Assembly: GCA_050725495.1 (NCBI GenBank) | Contig: JBOHHM010000045.1 | Location: 1 to 28,139, forward strand | Reading direction: 5' to 3' | DNA length: 28,139 nucleotides | Origin: JBOHHM01 sp050725495 | GTDB lineage: Bacteria; Pseudomonadota; Gammaproteobacteria; Burkholderiales; Burkholderiaceae_C | Shown: positions 1 through 7,925 of the stretch, piece by piece | Layout: each line of letters starts with the position of its first letter | How positions within the stretch are numbered: the stretch's first letter is position 1 | Notes under the pieces: generated by a model | What the model was told of the DNA's origin: nothing | The model's database searches: none | What the model saw: the letters and a program-made list of their open reading frames with translations, nothing else | Position numbers and translations under genes: made by a program

Positions 1-2
1 CA

Positions 3-59
3 TTCCAGTCGGTGCGAAATCAGATAACCATCGGCGTAGGGCTGAGCGCGATGTTCTAG
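3..59 (+). CDS. Possible C-terminal end of an outer-membrane protein (partial)
   Basis: The frame is open from the window edge to a TAG at 57-59 and encodes 18 residues ending in NQITIGVGLSAMF. The alternating polar and hydrophobic pattern with a terminal Phe is typical of the last beta-strand of outer-membrane barrel proteins, whose terminal aromatic residue is read by the BAM machinery. Many copper loci carry such a protein (for example the CopB type), but so little is visible that family assignment is not possible. It could be a chance open frame. Confidence 0.25.
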   Translation, partial: FQSVRNQITIGVGLSAMF

Positions 60-138
60 CCTGAAGTTCCCCTACCCGGGGTAATCGTGCTTTCGGTGCA
101 TGTATGGACCCGACGCCTTTTGCAAGCCAATTAAATGA

Positions 139-606
139 CACAGTAAGATTAGTGGCGGTCCTGCGAGATTTTCAGGAATCCCGGCCGACCCTCGACAAAC
201 GCCTTCCGCGCCCGACCAGGCGAAATCGCCGGCTGCCGCGCCGATGACGCATTTGGCGGTCGGAACGGTCAAGCGTATCGACGCCAACCAGCGGACCGTC
301 ATGATCGACCACCAGGCGATTGCCAGCATGGGCATGCCGACGATGACCATGGAGTTCCTCTTGCGCGAGGCGGTCGCTCCCGCCTCGTTGACAGTTGGCC
401 AGTTGATCGACTTCAACTTCACACTCACGTCCGACGGGCCGGTGATCACGTCCGTGCAGCCCATTGCGTCGCAGGCGAAGTCCGGGCGTGGTGGCCGCAC
501 GGCAGGCCATGCCATGCCGGGAATGCAAGGACATGACATGGCGCAGATGCAGGGGATGAGTGCCATCGATATGCAAGCGTGCCGCGAAATGATGAAGCGC
601 AAGTGA
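139..606 (+). pseudogene. CusF-like periplasmic copper-binding protein, 5' end missing
   Basis: The CusF-type OB-fold metal-binding domain is clear from the Met at 244: GTVKRIDANQRTV, then DHQAIASMGMPTMTMEF, then the closing strand ending ITSVQPI. The His and the two Met of the MTM motif match Cu(I)/Ag(I) ligands of E. coli CusF (His36, Met47, Met49), but the stacking Trp44 is Met. A Met/His-rich tail (HAMPGMQGHDMAQMQGM) follows. The frame stays open upstream to the TGA at 136-138 and encodes a Pro/Ala-rich linker like those that follow signal peptides. There is no in-frame ATG, GTG or TTG before 244, the ATG at 244 has no Shine-Dalgarno, and no signal peptide is encoded. I infer that the 5' end was lost by recombination. 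Translation from 244 would give a 120-residue protein without an export signal. It is convergent with the copA-type gene. Confidence 0.6.
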
Positions 607-607
607 A

Positions 608-622
608 ACCGGAGCGGCCGGT
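608..622. terminator. Short hairpin between convergent genes
   Basis: ACCGG at 608-612 and CCGGT at 618-622 form a 5-bp stem with a five-base loop just after the stop of the CusF-like fragment and before the end of the converging ATPase gene. No T-run follows on either strand, so this is only a weak candidate for a bidirectional terminator. Confidence 0.25.
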
Positions 623-635
623 CCCCTGAGCAAGC

Positions 636-2954
636 TCACCTCAGGCGCAACGCATTGGCAATGACCGATGCGGAGCTCAGGCTCATCGCCAAGGCGGCGA
701 TCATCGGCGACAGCAGCCATCCGGTGAATTGGAAGAGCAAGCCGGCAGCCAGCGGCACGCTGAGCGCGTTGTAAACGAACGCGAAGCCCAGGTTCTGCTT
801 CATGTTGGCAATCGTGGACTCTGACAGGTGCCGGGCGGTGGAGATACCTCGCAGATCACCTTTGACCAGGGTCACCTGCGCACTCTTCATGGCTACATCG
901 GTACCCGTGCCCATCGCGATTCCGACATTGGCCTTGGCCAATGCTGGGGCGTCATTGATGCCGTCACCGGCCATCCCCACCACCCGTCCCTGTGCCTGCA
1001 GCCGCTCGACCAGGGCGAGCTTGTCGGCAGGCTTGACTTCGCCATGTACCTCGTCAATGCCCAGCCGCAGAGCGACCGCCCGGGCCGTGGTCAAGCCGTC
1101 GCCTGTGGCCATGATGACTGTGATGCCCGCCGCCTTGAGGGAACTGAGAGCTTCCAGAGTGCTGCCTTTGACGGGATCCGATACCGCCAGCAACCCGGCC
1201 AATCGACCCGCCACAGCAAGATACATGACGCTCGCGCCCTGCGTGCGCAGGGCTTCCCCAGCCTCCTGCAGGCTCGCGACGTCCACCTTGAACTGCTGCA
1301 TCAGCGCTGTGTTACCCAGGGCCAAGGCCTGGCCATCCACCATCCCGCGAACCCCGATACCGGTATCTGATTCGAACGATTCCACCTTGCCAAGCGCAAG
1401 GCCACGCTCCCGGGCGGCACGCACGATGGCCTCGGCCAGCGGGTGCTCGCTGCCTTGATCGAGGCTGGCGGCCAGCTGCAGCACCTCGTCCGGCGTTCTG
1501 CCCGTCGCCGCAATGGCTCGCTCGAATGCCGGGCGACCCTCCGTCAGAGTACCTGTCTTGTCAACGATCAAGGTGTCGATCTTGCGGAAATTCTCGATCG
1601 CCGCCGCATCCCGAAACAGAACACCCTGGGTGGCGCCGCGCCCGGTGGCCACCATGATCGACATGGGGGTGGCCAAGCCGAGCGCGCAGGGGCAGGCGAT
1701 GATGAGTACCGCCACTGCATTGATCAAGCCGTACACCCAGCTTGGCTGCGGTCCGAACACGCCCCAGATTCCCAGGGTGAGCACAGCAATGCCGACGACT
1801 GCCATCACAAAATATCCCGCCACATAGTCTGCCATGCGTTGCATGGGGGCGCGAGAGCGTTGGGCCTGGGCCACCAACTGGACGATCTGGGCGAGCACGG
1901 TGGCCGAACCCACCTTCTCGGAGCGCATAACCAGTGCGCCCGAGGTGTTGAGGGTGGCTCCAATCAGCTTGTCGCCCGGGCGTTTGCTGACCGGCAAGGG
2001 CTCGCCGGTCAGCATGGATTCATCGACGGCACTCCCGCCTTCCACCACCACGCCGTCAGCGGGTACTTTTTCGCCAGGCCGCACGCGCAGCATGTCGCCC
2101 GTGTGTACATGGGCCAGCGGCACGTCTTCTTCCACACCATCGGCCCGAATGCGCCTGGCGGTCTTTGGAGTCAGGCCCAGCAAGGATTTGATGGCCGCCG
2201 AGGTCTGTGAGCGGGCCTTGAGCTCCAGCATTTGGCCCAGCAGCGTCAGCGAGATGATGACGGCGGCGGCCTCAAAGTAAACCGCCACGCGCCCCATGGA
2301 AACAAAGGCTGACGGAAAAACTCCCGGCGCGACGGTGGCCACCACGCTGTAGGCGAAGGCGGCTGAGGTGCCCAGTCCGATCAGGGTCCACATGTTCGGG
2401 CTGCGATTGACCGCCGATTGCCAGCCTCGCACAAAAAACGGCCAACCCGCCCACAACACGATCGGTAGCGTCAGCATTAGCTCGATCCAGCTTTGCGCCG
2501 ACATGTTGAGCCAGCCCAGCCGGTGGCCGAACATGGCCAATAGGGTCACAACGGCGGTGAGCGGCAGTGTCCCCCAGAAGCGCCGGGTGAAATCAGCCAG
2601 CTCGGGATTGTCGTCATCGTCCGGGCCGGGCATGACGGGTTCCAGCGACATGCCGCATTTGGGGCAGTTGCCGGGATGGTCCTGCCGGATTTCCGGGTGC
2701 ATCGGGCAGGTGTAGGTCGTGCCGGGCGTGTGGGCCGGGAGGGTCGAGTCAACAACGAGCTGCTGCTCGGCGAGGTATTTGCCTGGATTCGCGCTGAACT
2801 TGCCTTGACAGTGGGCACTGCAGAAGTAATACGGCCTTCCCTCATGGTCGAGACGATGGGGCGACTGCTCGGTGACTGCCATGCCGCACACCGGGTCCAT
2901 CAATCCACTCGTGCCTGCCTGCTCGGGCTGGCCGTGATGACCGTGCTTTTCCAT
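636..2954 (-). CDS. copA: Copper/silver-translocating P1B-type ATPase
   Basis: This 772-residue inner-membrane pump exports Cu(I) or Ag(I) using ATP. The N-terminus has no CxxC HMA domains. It carries a YHS domain (about 18-64, DPVCGM ... YYFCSAHC) and a Cys/His metal-binding module (about 80-108, YTCPMHPEI ... CPKCGM). P-type hallmarks follow: TGEP in the actuator domain (316-319), the CPC transport motif in the membrane (421-423, CPCALGLATP), the phosphorylated Asp in DKTGTLTEG (about 465), the SEHP nucleotide-site motif (about 502-505) and GDGINDAPAL near the end. CPC marks Cu(I)/Ag(I) specificity (P1B-1), and this domain order is typical of SilP/CopA-like pumps. The ATG at 2954 has AAGGAAG upstream. 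It is the last gene of the copper operon, 166 bases after cusF, and a hairpin in that gap may lower its expression. The exact metal is inferred. Confidence 0.93.
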   Translation of the reverse strand: MEKHGHHGQPEQAGTSGLMDPVCGMAVTEQSPHRLDHEGRPYYFCSAHCQGKFSANPGKYLAEQQLVVDSTLPAHTPGTTYTCPMHPEIRQDHPGNCPKCGMSLEPVMPGPDDDDNPELADFTRRFWGTLPLTAVVTLLAMFGHRLGWLNMSAQSWIELMLTLPIVLWAGWPFFVRGWQSAVNRSPNMWTLIGLGTSAAFAYSVVATVAPGVFPSAFVSMGRVAVYFEAAAVIISLTLLGQMLELKARSQTSAAIKSLLGLTPKTARRIRADGVEEDVPLAHVHTGDMLRVRPGEKVPADGVVVEGGSAVDESMLTGEPLPVSKRPGDKLIGATLNTSGALVMRSEKVGSATVLAQIVQLVAQAQRSRAPMQRMADYVAGYFVMAVVGIAVLTLGIWGVFGPQPSWVYGLINAVAVLIIACPCALGLATPMSIMVATGRGATQGVLFRDAAAIENFRKIDTLIVDKTGTLTEGRPAFERAIAATGRTPDEVLQLAASLDQGSEHPLAEAIVRAARERGLALGKVESFESDTGIGVRGMVDGQALALGNTALMQQFKVDVASLQEAGEALRTQGASVMYLAVAGRLAGLLAVSDPVKGSTLEALSSLKAAGITVIMATGDGLTTARAVALRLGIDEVHGEVKPADKLALVERLQAQGRVVGMAGDGINDAPALAKANVGIAMGTGTDVAMKSAQVTLVKGDLRGISTARHLSESTIANMKQNLGFAFVYNALSVPLAAGLLFQFTGWLLSPMIAALAMSLSSASVIANALRLR

Positions 2955-3082
2955 GGCGTTTTCTTCCTTGGTTTACTTTTGGGGCACGCAATGCCCGTCA
3001 TCGTCGCTTCTTCCGGGAGCGGCGCTGGCGCGTGTCGCGGGTGCGGCCCTGCTTTTTCTGCTTGCGTGTAGCGGTAGAAGGA

Positions 3083-3113
3083 GGCCCAGGTCCTGTGCGA
3101 GTGGTCCCGGGCC
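3083..3113 (-). terminator. Hairpin in the cusF-copA intergenic gap
   Basis: GGCCCAGGTCC (3083-3093) and GGTCCCGGGCC (3103-3113) can pair over 11 positions with two mismatches and a nine-base loop. The structure lies just downstream of the cusF stop codon on the minus strand and inside the operon. No U-tract follows, so it may act as an RNA-processing or attenuation element rather than a full terminator. Confidence 0.35.
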
Positions 3114-3120
3114 CTGCGCC

Positions 3121-3492
3121 TTATTTGACGGATTGAATGTCGGTGACCACGAAGGCGGTACCGGTTTTCTCCACCTTGAAACGCACCTTGTCGCCAGCTT
3201 TCACCTTGTCCAGCACGGCAGGGTCTTTGACCTGAAAGACCATGGTCATCGCAGGCATCTCAAGGTTCTTGATCTCACCATGCTTGATGGTGATTTTCTT
3301 GGCGTCCTTGTCGACTTTGCGAATCTCGCCCTCGGTCATGTCGGTGGCGCCGGCCGCGTCCTTTTTGGCTTCGGCCGTGCCCATGGCGCCTGTCTTGCCG
3401 GGGTCCATGGTGGTCTGGGCCTGCACGCCGGCGGCGGTGAACAGCGCGGCGAGCGAAAGCGTTGCAATGGCGACGGTTGTGATGGTTTTCAT
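3121..3492 (-). CDS. cusF: CusF-like periplasmic Cu(I)/Ag(I) chaperone
   Basis: The 123-residue product starts with a clear signal peptide (MKTITTVAIATLSLAALF ... VQAQ). A CusF/CusX-type OB fold follows: GEIRKVDKDAKKITIKHGEI, then LEMPAMTMVF, then GDKVRFKVEKTGTAFVVTDI. The His of IKHG and both Met of AMTM correspond to E. coli CusF His36, Met47 and Met49. The Trp44 position is Met, as in the fragment at the left end of the window. An in-frame TTG lies five codons upstream at 3507, but neither start has a strong Shine-Dalgarno. I chose the ATG because the signal peptide begins there. The stop of the DUF411 gene lies 11 bases upstream. In CusCFBA systems CusF hands metal to an RND pump; no RND pump is visible here, so its partner may be the oxidase or the cupredoxin. 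That is inference. Confidence 0.87.
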   Translation of the reverse strand: MKTITTVAIATLSLAALFTAAGVQAQTTMDPGKTGAMGTAEAKKDAAGATDMTEGEIRKVDKDAKKITIKHGEIKNLEMPAMTMVFQVKDPAVLDKVKAGDKVRFKVEKTGTAFVVTDIQSVK

Positions 3493-3503
3493 GATGGTTT
3501 GTT

Positions 3504-3977
3504 TCAATAGCGTTGATAAACTTTCGTGCTGCCGTCGCTGGCGACGAGCAGCACATCGAAGCGGTCCTCGTGTGAACCGTACTCGGGCCCATCCATGCCG
3601 GGCGACCCCACGGGCATGCCCGGCACGGCCAAGCCCAGCGCGCTGGGTCTGCGCTTGAGCAAGCTGTGAATCTCCCGAGCCGGAACATGGCCTTCAATCA
3701 CATAGTCGGCTACCCATGCGGTATGGCAGGATCCCAGTTTCGCGGGCATGCCAAGCCGGGCACGGGCCGCGTTGTTGCCCGTATCGTGGACCTGTACCTC
3801 AAACCCGTTGGCTTCAAGGTGGGCCACCCAGTCTTTGCAGCAGCCGCAGGTCGGGCTTTTCCAGACCTCAACGCGCGGCTTGCCACTGGCTGCCCGAGTC
3901 GCCATCGGTATTGCCACTGCTGCGACCAGTAATCCCAGAGCGCTGCGACGCCGCAGGAGCTCAGCGCTTGTGTCCAT
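3504..3977 (-). CDS. copG: CopG-like DUF411 copper-resistance protein
   Basis: The 157-residue product belongs to the DUF411/CopG family, periplasmic thioredoxin-fold proteins that bind copper through a CxCC motif and further Cys/Met residues. It has a twin-Arg-like N-terminus (LLRRRSALGLLVAA), then VEVWKSPTCGCCKDW, the distal Cys in LGSCHTAW, EGHVPAREI, and the family signature VPGMPVGSPGMDGPE. The ATG at 3977 is preceded by GGGCAAGGGCG. It overlaps the end of the cupredoxin gene by 17 bases, which suggests translational coupling. An upstream in-frame ATG at 4016 would only add residues that break the export signal. Copper binding or redox function is known for the family; the direct role here is inferred from the operon. 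Confidence 0.85.
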   Translation of the reverse strand: MDTSAELLRRRSALGLLVAAVAIPMATRAASGKPRVEVWKSPTCGCCKDWVAHLEANGFEVQVHDTGNNAARARLGMPAKLGSCHTAWVADYVIEGHVPAREIHSLLKRRPSALGLAVPGMPVGSPGMDGPEYGSHEDRFDVLLVASDGSTKVYQRY

Positions 3978-4521
3978 CGCCCTTGCCCGAAGAAGTGGCG
4001 GCGTTGCCGGTGGCACTTGCAGCAGCTGCGACCTTGACCTTGCCGACCATGCCGGCCTCGTAGTGGCCCGCCATCAGGCAGGCGAAGTCAAACTCGCCGG
4101 GCTGGTTGAAGGTCCAGATCATTTCACCCTTCTTGCCGGGGGCCACATGGGCCATATAGGGCTCATCGTGCTCCATGTTGGGGAACTTCGCCATCAAGGC
4201 CGCGTGCTCATCGAGTTCTTTCTTGGTGCCGATCACGAACTCGTGCATGATCTTGCCGTCATTGCGGTGGATGAAACGGATGGTTTCTCCCTGCTTGACT
4301 TCAATGCGGTCGGGCGAGAAGCGCATGTTGTCCCCCATCTTGACTTCGATGGTGCGGCGGACGGCCTTGGCGTCGCCCGCAATGCCCCAGTCTTTCTGTT
4401 CCTTCTTGACAGGCCCGGACTTTTTGCCGTGGTCTTCATTGCCGTGCGCAAACGCAACAGAAGACGCGCCCAGGAGCGCGACCAGCATCGCAGAGGCGAC
4501 AGAGCGATGGATGAGTTTCAT
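3961..4521 (-). CDS. Periplasmic cupredoxin (CopI-like)
   Basis: The 186-residue product has a signal peptide (MKLIHRSVASAMLVALLGAS ... AFA), a charged HGNEDHGKK segment, and one plastocyanin-type domain. Type 1 copper ligands are visible: the His of MHEFVIG, then CLMAGHYEAGM, which gives the Cys-x4-His-x4-Met arrangement. The family includes CopI, a copper-induced blue-copper protein of Rubrivivax needed for copper tolerance, and this gene is probably a relative. The ATG at 4521 is preceded by AGGAAA at good spacing; an in-frame ATG at 4557 would put extra residues before the signal peptide. It lies between the multicopper oxidase and copG, so it may bind periplasmic copper or pass electrons to the oxidase. 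That partner role is inference. Confidence 0.87.
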   Translation of the reverse strand: MKLIHRSVASAMLVALLGASSVAFAHGNEDHGKKSGPVKKEQKDWGIAGDAKAVRRTIEVKMGDNMRFSPDRIEVKQGETIRFIHRNDGKIMHEFVIGTKKELDEHAALMAKFPNMEHDEPYMAHVAPGKKGEMIWTFNQPGEFDFACLMAGHYEAGMVGKVKVAAAASATGNAATSSGKGDGHKR

Positions 4522-4557
4522 GAGAATTTCCTTTCTTGGGTTGATGAGAGAGGCCAC

Positions 4558-5970
4558 TCAGTGCCCGGAGTGGCCGGAGGGTTTGCGGACCTTGACTTCG
4601 ATGTTGTTCGCAGGCATGTTGTTGGCCGGCATGGATTGACCGCCTTGCGCCGCGAAACGCGCCGGGTTGGGAAGCGAACCCGTCCACTCGAAGGCCACCG
4701 CGCCGGGGGGATGCTTGTACCAGCCGGGATCCTTGTAGTCGCCGGGTTTTTGGTCCTTGCGCACCTTGACTATCGAGAACATGCCGCCCATTTCGACCGA
4801 TCCGAACGGACCTTCGCCGGTCATCATGCGTTCGGTGTTGTCCGGCAGCGGCATCTCCATTTCGGCCATGTCAGCCATGCCGCGTTCACCCATGACCATG
4901 TAGTCGGGGATCAGGTTGGTGATCTGCTTGGCTATGCCGCGATGATCGACGCCGATCAGCGTGGGTACGTCGTGGCCCATGGCGTTCATCGTGTGGTGGC
5001 TCTTGTGGCAATGAAATGCCCAGTCGCCTTCTTCGTCCGCCAGAAACTCGATCTGCCGCATCTGTCCGACCGCCACATCGGTCGTGACTTCATACCATCG
5101 GGTCGACTTGGGGGTCGGGCCGCCATCGGTGCCGGTCACGAGGAACTCGTGGCCGTGCAGGTGCATCGGATGGTTGGTCATCGTCAGGTTGCCCATCCGG
5201 ATGCGCACCTTGTCGTTCTTGCGGACGACCAGCGGATCGATGCCAGGGAAGATGCGGCTGTTCCAGCTCCACAGGTTGAAGTCGAGCATGGTCATGATCT
5301 TGGGGGTGTAGGCGCCCGGATCAATGTCGTAGGCATTGAGCAGGAACACGAAGTCGCGGTCGACCTCATCGATCAGCGGGTGCTTGGCCTTTGGATGCGT
5401 GATCCAGGAGCCCATCATGCCCATGGCCATTTGCGTCATCTCGTCCGCATGCGGGTGGTACATGAAGGTGCCGGGCCGGCGTGCGACGAACTCGTAGACG
5501 TAGGTTTTGCCCGGCTGAATGGCCTTCTGGGTGAGACCGGTGACGCCGTCCATGCCGTTGGGCAGGCGTTGGCCATGCCAGTGGATGGTGGTATGCTCGG
5601 GCAGCTTGTTGGTGACGAAGATGCGGACCCGGTCGCCTTCGACCACCTCGATGGTCGGGCCGGGGCTCTGGCCGTTATAGCCCCAGAGGTGCGCCTTGAA
5701 GCCCGCCGACATCTCGCGCACCACAGGCTCGGCGACCAGGTGGAATTCCTTGACGCCCTGGTTCATACGCCAGGGCAAAGTCCAGCCGTTGAGCGTGACC
5801 ACCGGGTTGTAGGGGCGTCCCGTGTTGGGCACCAACGGCGCCATCGTGTCGGGCTTGGTCTGGATGACGGGTTCGGGCAGGGCGGCCATCGCCACTTTGC
5901 TGACCGTGGCAGCGGTCACCGCTGCCGTTACCGCGCCCGCGCCCCGCAGAAAGTCTCTTCTTGAATTCAT
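4558..5970 (-). CDS. Tat-exported multicopper oxidase
   Basis: The 470-residue product begins with a twin-arginine signal (MNSRRDFLRGAG) and has the cupredoxin layout of laccase-like oxidases. Copper-binding motifs appear in order: HWHGQ (130-134), YHPHAD (171-176), NHPMHLHGHEF (266-276) and HCHKSHHTMNAM (320-331). The last gives the Cys321, His326 and Met331 pattern of a type 1 site plus type 3 His residues. Enzymes of this kind oxidise Cu(I) to the less toxic Cu(II) in the periplasm with O2 as acceptor. The C-terminal part is Met-rich (about 378-410). The ATG at 5970 has AGGAA upstream. It sits 15 bases after the TolC-like gene and 36 bases before the cupredoxin start. It resembles CopA/CueO-type oxidases, but I give no symbol because several subfamilies share this organisation. 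Confidence 0.92.
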   Translation of the reverse strand: MNSRRDFLRGAGAVTAAVTAATVSKVAMAALPEPVIQTKPDTMAPLVPNTGRPYNPVVTLNGWTLPWRMNQGVKEFHLVAEPVVREMSAGFKAHLWGYNGQSPGPTIEVVEGDRVRIFVTNKLPEHTTIHWHGQRLPNGMDGVTGLTQKAIQPGKTYVYEFVARRPGTFMYHPHADEMTQMAMGMMGSWITHPKAKHPLIDEVDRDFVFLLNAYDIDPGAYTPKIMTMLDFNLWSWNSRIFPGIDPLVVRKNDKVRIRMGNLTMTNHPMHLHGHEFLVTGTDGGPTPKSTRWYEVTTDVAVGQMRQIEFLADEEGDWAFHCHKSHHTMNAMGHDVPTLIGVDHRGIAKQITNLIPDYMVMGERGMADMAEMEMPLPDNTERMMTGEGPFGSVEMGGMFSIVKVRKDQKPGDYKDPGWYKHPPGAVAFEWTGSLPNPARFAAQGGQSMPANNMPANNIEVKVRKPSGHSGH

Positions 5971-5985
5971 GGTCAGGTTCCTGTC

Positions 5986-7449
5986 TCAGTGTCCGGGGGA
6001 TTCGTCGGCCGACTTCATCCCGGCCTTGGGCGCGCCCGAGAGGTCCGGTTTTCCAATCAGGGCCATCTCAAGGTCGGCCTGCGCGATCCAGAAGTCGCGC
6101 AAGGACTCGATGTAGCTGTTCACGCTGCTGATTTGCGAACGGGCGTCGGCCAGAAGGTCGAACACGCCGATCAGCATGCCGTTGTAGCGAAGCAGGTTCT
6201 CTTCGCTGATGCGCTTCCTGATCGGGACCATCTCGTCGCGGTAATGACGCGCGATGTCATGGCTGGAGCGATAGCCCTGATAGGCTTCGCGCACCTCCGA
6301 GCGGGCATTGATGGCCGTCTGGGCCGCGACGTCGACAGCCTGCATGTAGATCGCCTCGGCCTTGGCGACCTTCGCACCACCCCAATCGAACAAGGGCAGC
6401 TCGAACGAGACTTCGTAGCCTGTCTTGTAGCCGCTGTCCCGCGCACCTTCGAGCACCCGTGCCGGGCCAAACTCCAGCACATTGATGAAGCGCGTCGTCT
6501 TGGTCAGCCCGAGGTTCTTGGCCAGCGCCTCGGTTTGCAAGCGCACGGCCTGCAAATCCAGTCGCTGCGCAATGGCCATCTGCTCCACATTCGGCAGTTC
6601 ATTCGGTGCTTGCGGCAGGTCGGGCAGGCGTTCGGGCAGGGTGAACTGGGTCTGTTGTCCCCACAGGCCAAGCAGGCGTGTCAGCCGCTCTCGCGTCGAA
6701 ACAGAAGCCTGCTCGGCACGGGCCAGGTTGAGTGCGGCATCGGCGTAGAAACCTTGTTCGCGGGCTTGCTGCAACTTGTTCCAGTTGCCGGTTTGGGCAA
6801 GGCGTCGGGCCAGCTCGGCGCTGGCATCGGCAGCCTGGCGTACTTGCCGCATGTAGCGCACGGATTCGTCGGCGGCCACGGCGGTGTAGTAAGCCTTGCG
6901 CGTCTCGGAGGCCAGCCGCAGCATCTCCAGGCTCACCGAGCGTTGCGTCTGCTCGAAGCGGCGACGCTCAATGGCAGTGGCTTGCGGCATCGTCACCAGG
7001 GCGAAGATGTTGAAGGTCAATGCCTGCTCGATCTTGTATTCGCGGCCGCCACCCTCCGGCTTGCTGGCGCGCAACATCGCAAATGTGGGGTTGGGAAGTC
7101 GCCCGGCTTGGACAAGGTCGGCCTCGCTGATGCTGAGTTCTGCAAACGAGGCTTGCAGCCCCCGGTTGTTCAGAAGCGCTATTTGCACCGCGTCGTCCAC
7201 CGACACAGGTTTTGCCAATAGCTCGGCCACCCGCTTTGCGATGACGTCCTGGTCGGCGTCAGACTTGGCCCAGGTCAGGTCTTTGCCCAGACGTTCGCGG
7301 GCGGTGGAGGCCACGGTGGAAAAACCCCCGTCTGGGCTGAACGAAGCGCAGCCAGCCAGAACGAGCATGGCAAGCGCCGTAGAGGCCAGACCCATGCGGC
7401 GCAATAGGCGCCGCCCGCCCTTTTGCGATGGGAGGCAGGCCGTCGTCAT
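5986..7449 (-). CDS. TolC-family outer-membrane efflux lipoprotein
   Basis: The 487-residue product has a lipoprotein signal with the lipobox LAGC (about 31-34) and two outer-membrane-factor repeats rich in long amphipathic helices. Examples are VDDAVQIALLNNRGLQASFAE in the first half and the FDWGGAKVAKAEA segment in the second. TolC-type proteins form trimeric channels that serve RND or other tripartite pumps. No membrane-fusion or RND gene lies in this window, so the channel is an orphan within the copper operon and may pair with a pump elsewhere. Its start overlaps the stop of the upstream small gene by four bases (ATGA), which indicates coupling. Its transported substrate cannot be read from the sequence. 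Confidence 0.9.
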   Translation of the reverse strand: MTTACLPSQKGGRRLLRRMGLASTALAMLVLAGCASFSPDGGFSTVASTARERLGKDLTWAKSDADQDVIAKRVAELLAKPVSVDDAVQIALLNNRGLQASFAELSISEADLVQAGRLPNPTFAMLRASKPEGGGREYKIEQALTFNIFALVTMPQATAIERRRFEQTQRSVSLEMLRLASETRKAYYTAVAADESVRYMRQVRQAADASAELARRLAQTGNWNKLQQAREQGFYADAALNLARAEQASVSTRERLTRLLGLWGQQTQFTLPERLPDLPQAPNELPNVEQMAIAQRLDLQAVRLQTEALAKNLGLTKTTRFINVLEFGPARVLEGARDSGYKTGYEVSFELPLFDWGGAKVAKAEAIYMQAVDVAAQTAINARSEVREAYQGYRSSHDIARHYRDEMVPIRKRISEENLLRYNGMLIGVFDLLADARSQISSVNSYIESLRDFWIAQADLEMALIGKPDLSGAPKAGMKSADESPGH

Positions 7450-7874
7450 GGCTTGCCTCCGTGGTGCGGCTCGTGGCCGCCTCCCTGTTCGGACGGCGTT
7501 GCGGAGGCGGGTTTAGCCGGTGCAGAGTTCGGCGAGTTGGTCGCGGGAACAGCACCCGGTTGGCGCGCCTCGCGGGCATAGACCCGCCACCCGCCGATGC
7601 GGCCTACCTGATCGTTGGTCTCTTTCCACGACCCGAGCGGCTCATCACGCAGCGGGCGGTAGCCGGAAAAACTGGAGCGATATTGCGCAGCCGGTACGGC
7701 TGCGTCTGGGCTTGAGGGGTCAAGCCGCTGCGTGGTTGTTTGCGATGGGGGCTGCGCTTGCAGCACGCGAGGCACAGGCGCGTTCGGGTCGGCAGGGTCG
7801 GCTGCCTGGGCCTGCAGCGCCGCGCTCATGCTGGCGAAGGCTGCAACTGCTGCCAGAAATGAAATGGGTTTCAC
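7446..7874 (-). CDS. Small secreted protein, first gene of the copper operon
   Basis: The 142-residue product has a signal peptide (VKPISFLAAVAAFASMSAAL, cleaved near QAQA) and a Pro/Ala/Ser-rich low-complexity body. A short conserved-looking core reads YRPLRDEPLGSWKETNDQVGRIGGW. The C-terminus is His-rich (GGGHEPHHGGKP). I chose the GTG at 7874 because GGAG lies six bases upstream; the longer in-frame TTG start at 7886 would overlap that site. It is coupled by ATGA to the TolC-like gene. I do not recognise a characterised family. Metal binding by the tail is a guess from composition and context. Confidence 0.75.
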   Translation of the reverse strand: MKPISFLAAVAAFASMSAALQAQAADPADPNAPVPRVLQAQPPSQTTTQRLDPSSPDAAVPAAQYRSSFSGYRPLRDEPLGSWKETNDQVGRIGGWRVYAREARQPGAVPATNSPNSAPAKPASATPSEQGGGHEPHHGGKP

Positions 7875-7906
7875 CTTGATCTCCAACGTGGATGACGAAT
7901 CTCGCG

Positions 7907-7925
7907 ATCAACCGGCATCAACCGG
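7907..7925 (-). promoter_or_regulatory. Tandem 9-bp direct repeat upstream of the copper operon
   Basis: ATCAACCGG occurs at 7907-7915 and again at 7917-7925, exactly 10 bases apart, so both copies face the same side of the helix. They lie 33 bases or more upstream of the operon's first start codon. Tandem half-sites at one helical turn are typical of OmpR-family response-regulator sites such as those of copper-sensing two-component systems. No clear -10/-35 pair was found beside it. The regulatory role is inferred. Confidence 0.4.

Noticed and set aside
71..85. CCCC-TACCC-GGGG near the left end as a terminator
   Set aside because: Only four GC pairs and no T-run, so not distinguishable from chance in this DNA.
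3748..5964. A 738-codon open frame on the plus strand opposite copG, the cupredoxin and the multicopper oxidase
   Set aside because: It is antisense to well-identified genes, its translation is low-complexity His/Arg/Gly-rich without any domain, and it has no ribosome site. It is a by-product of GC-rich codon use.
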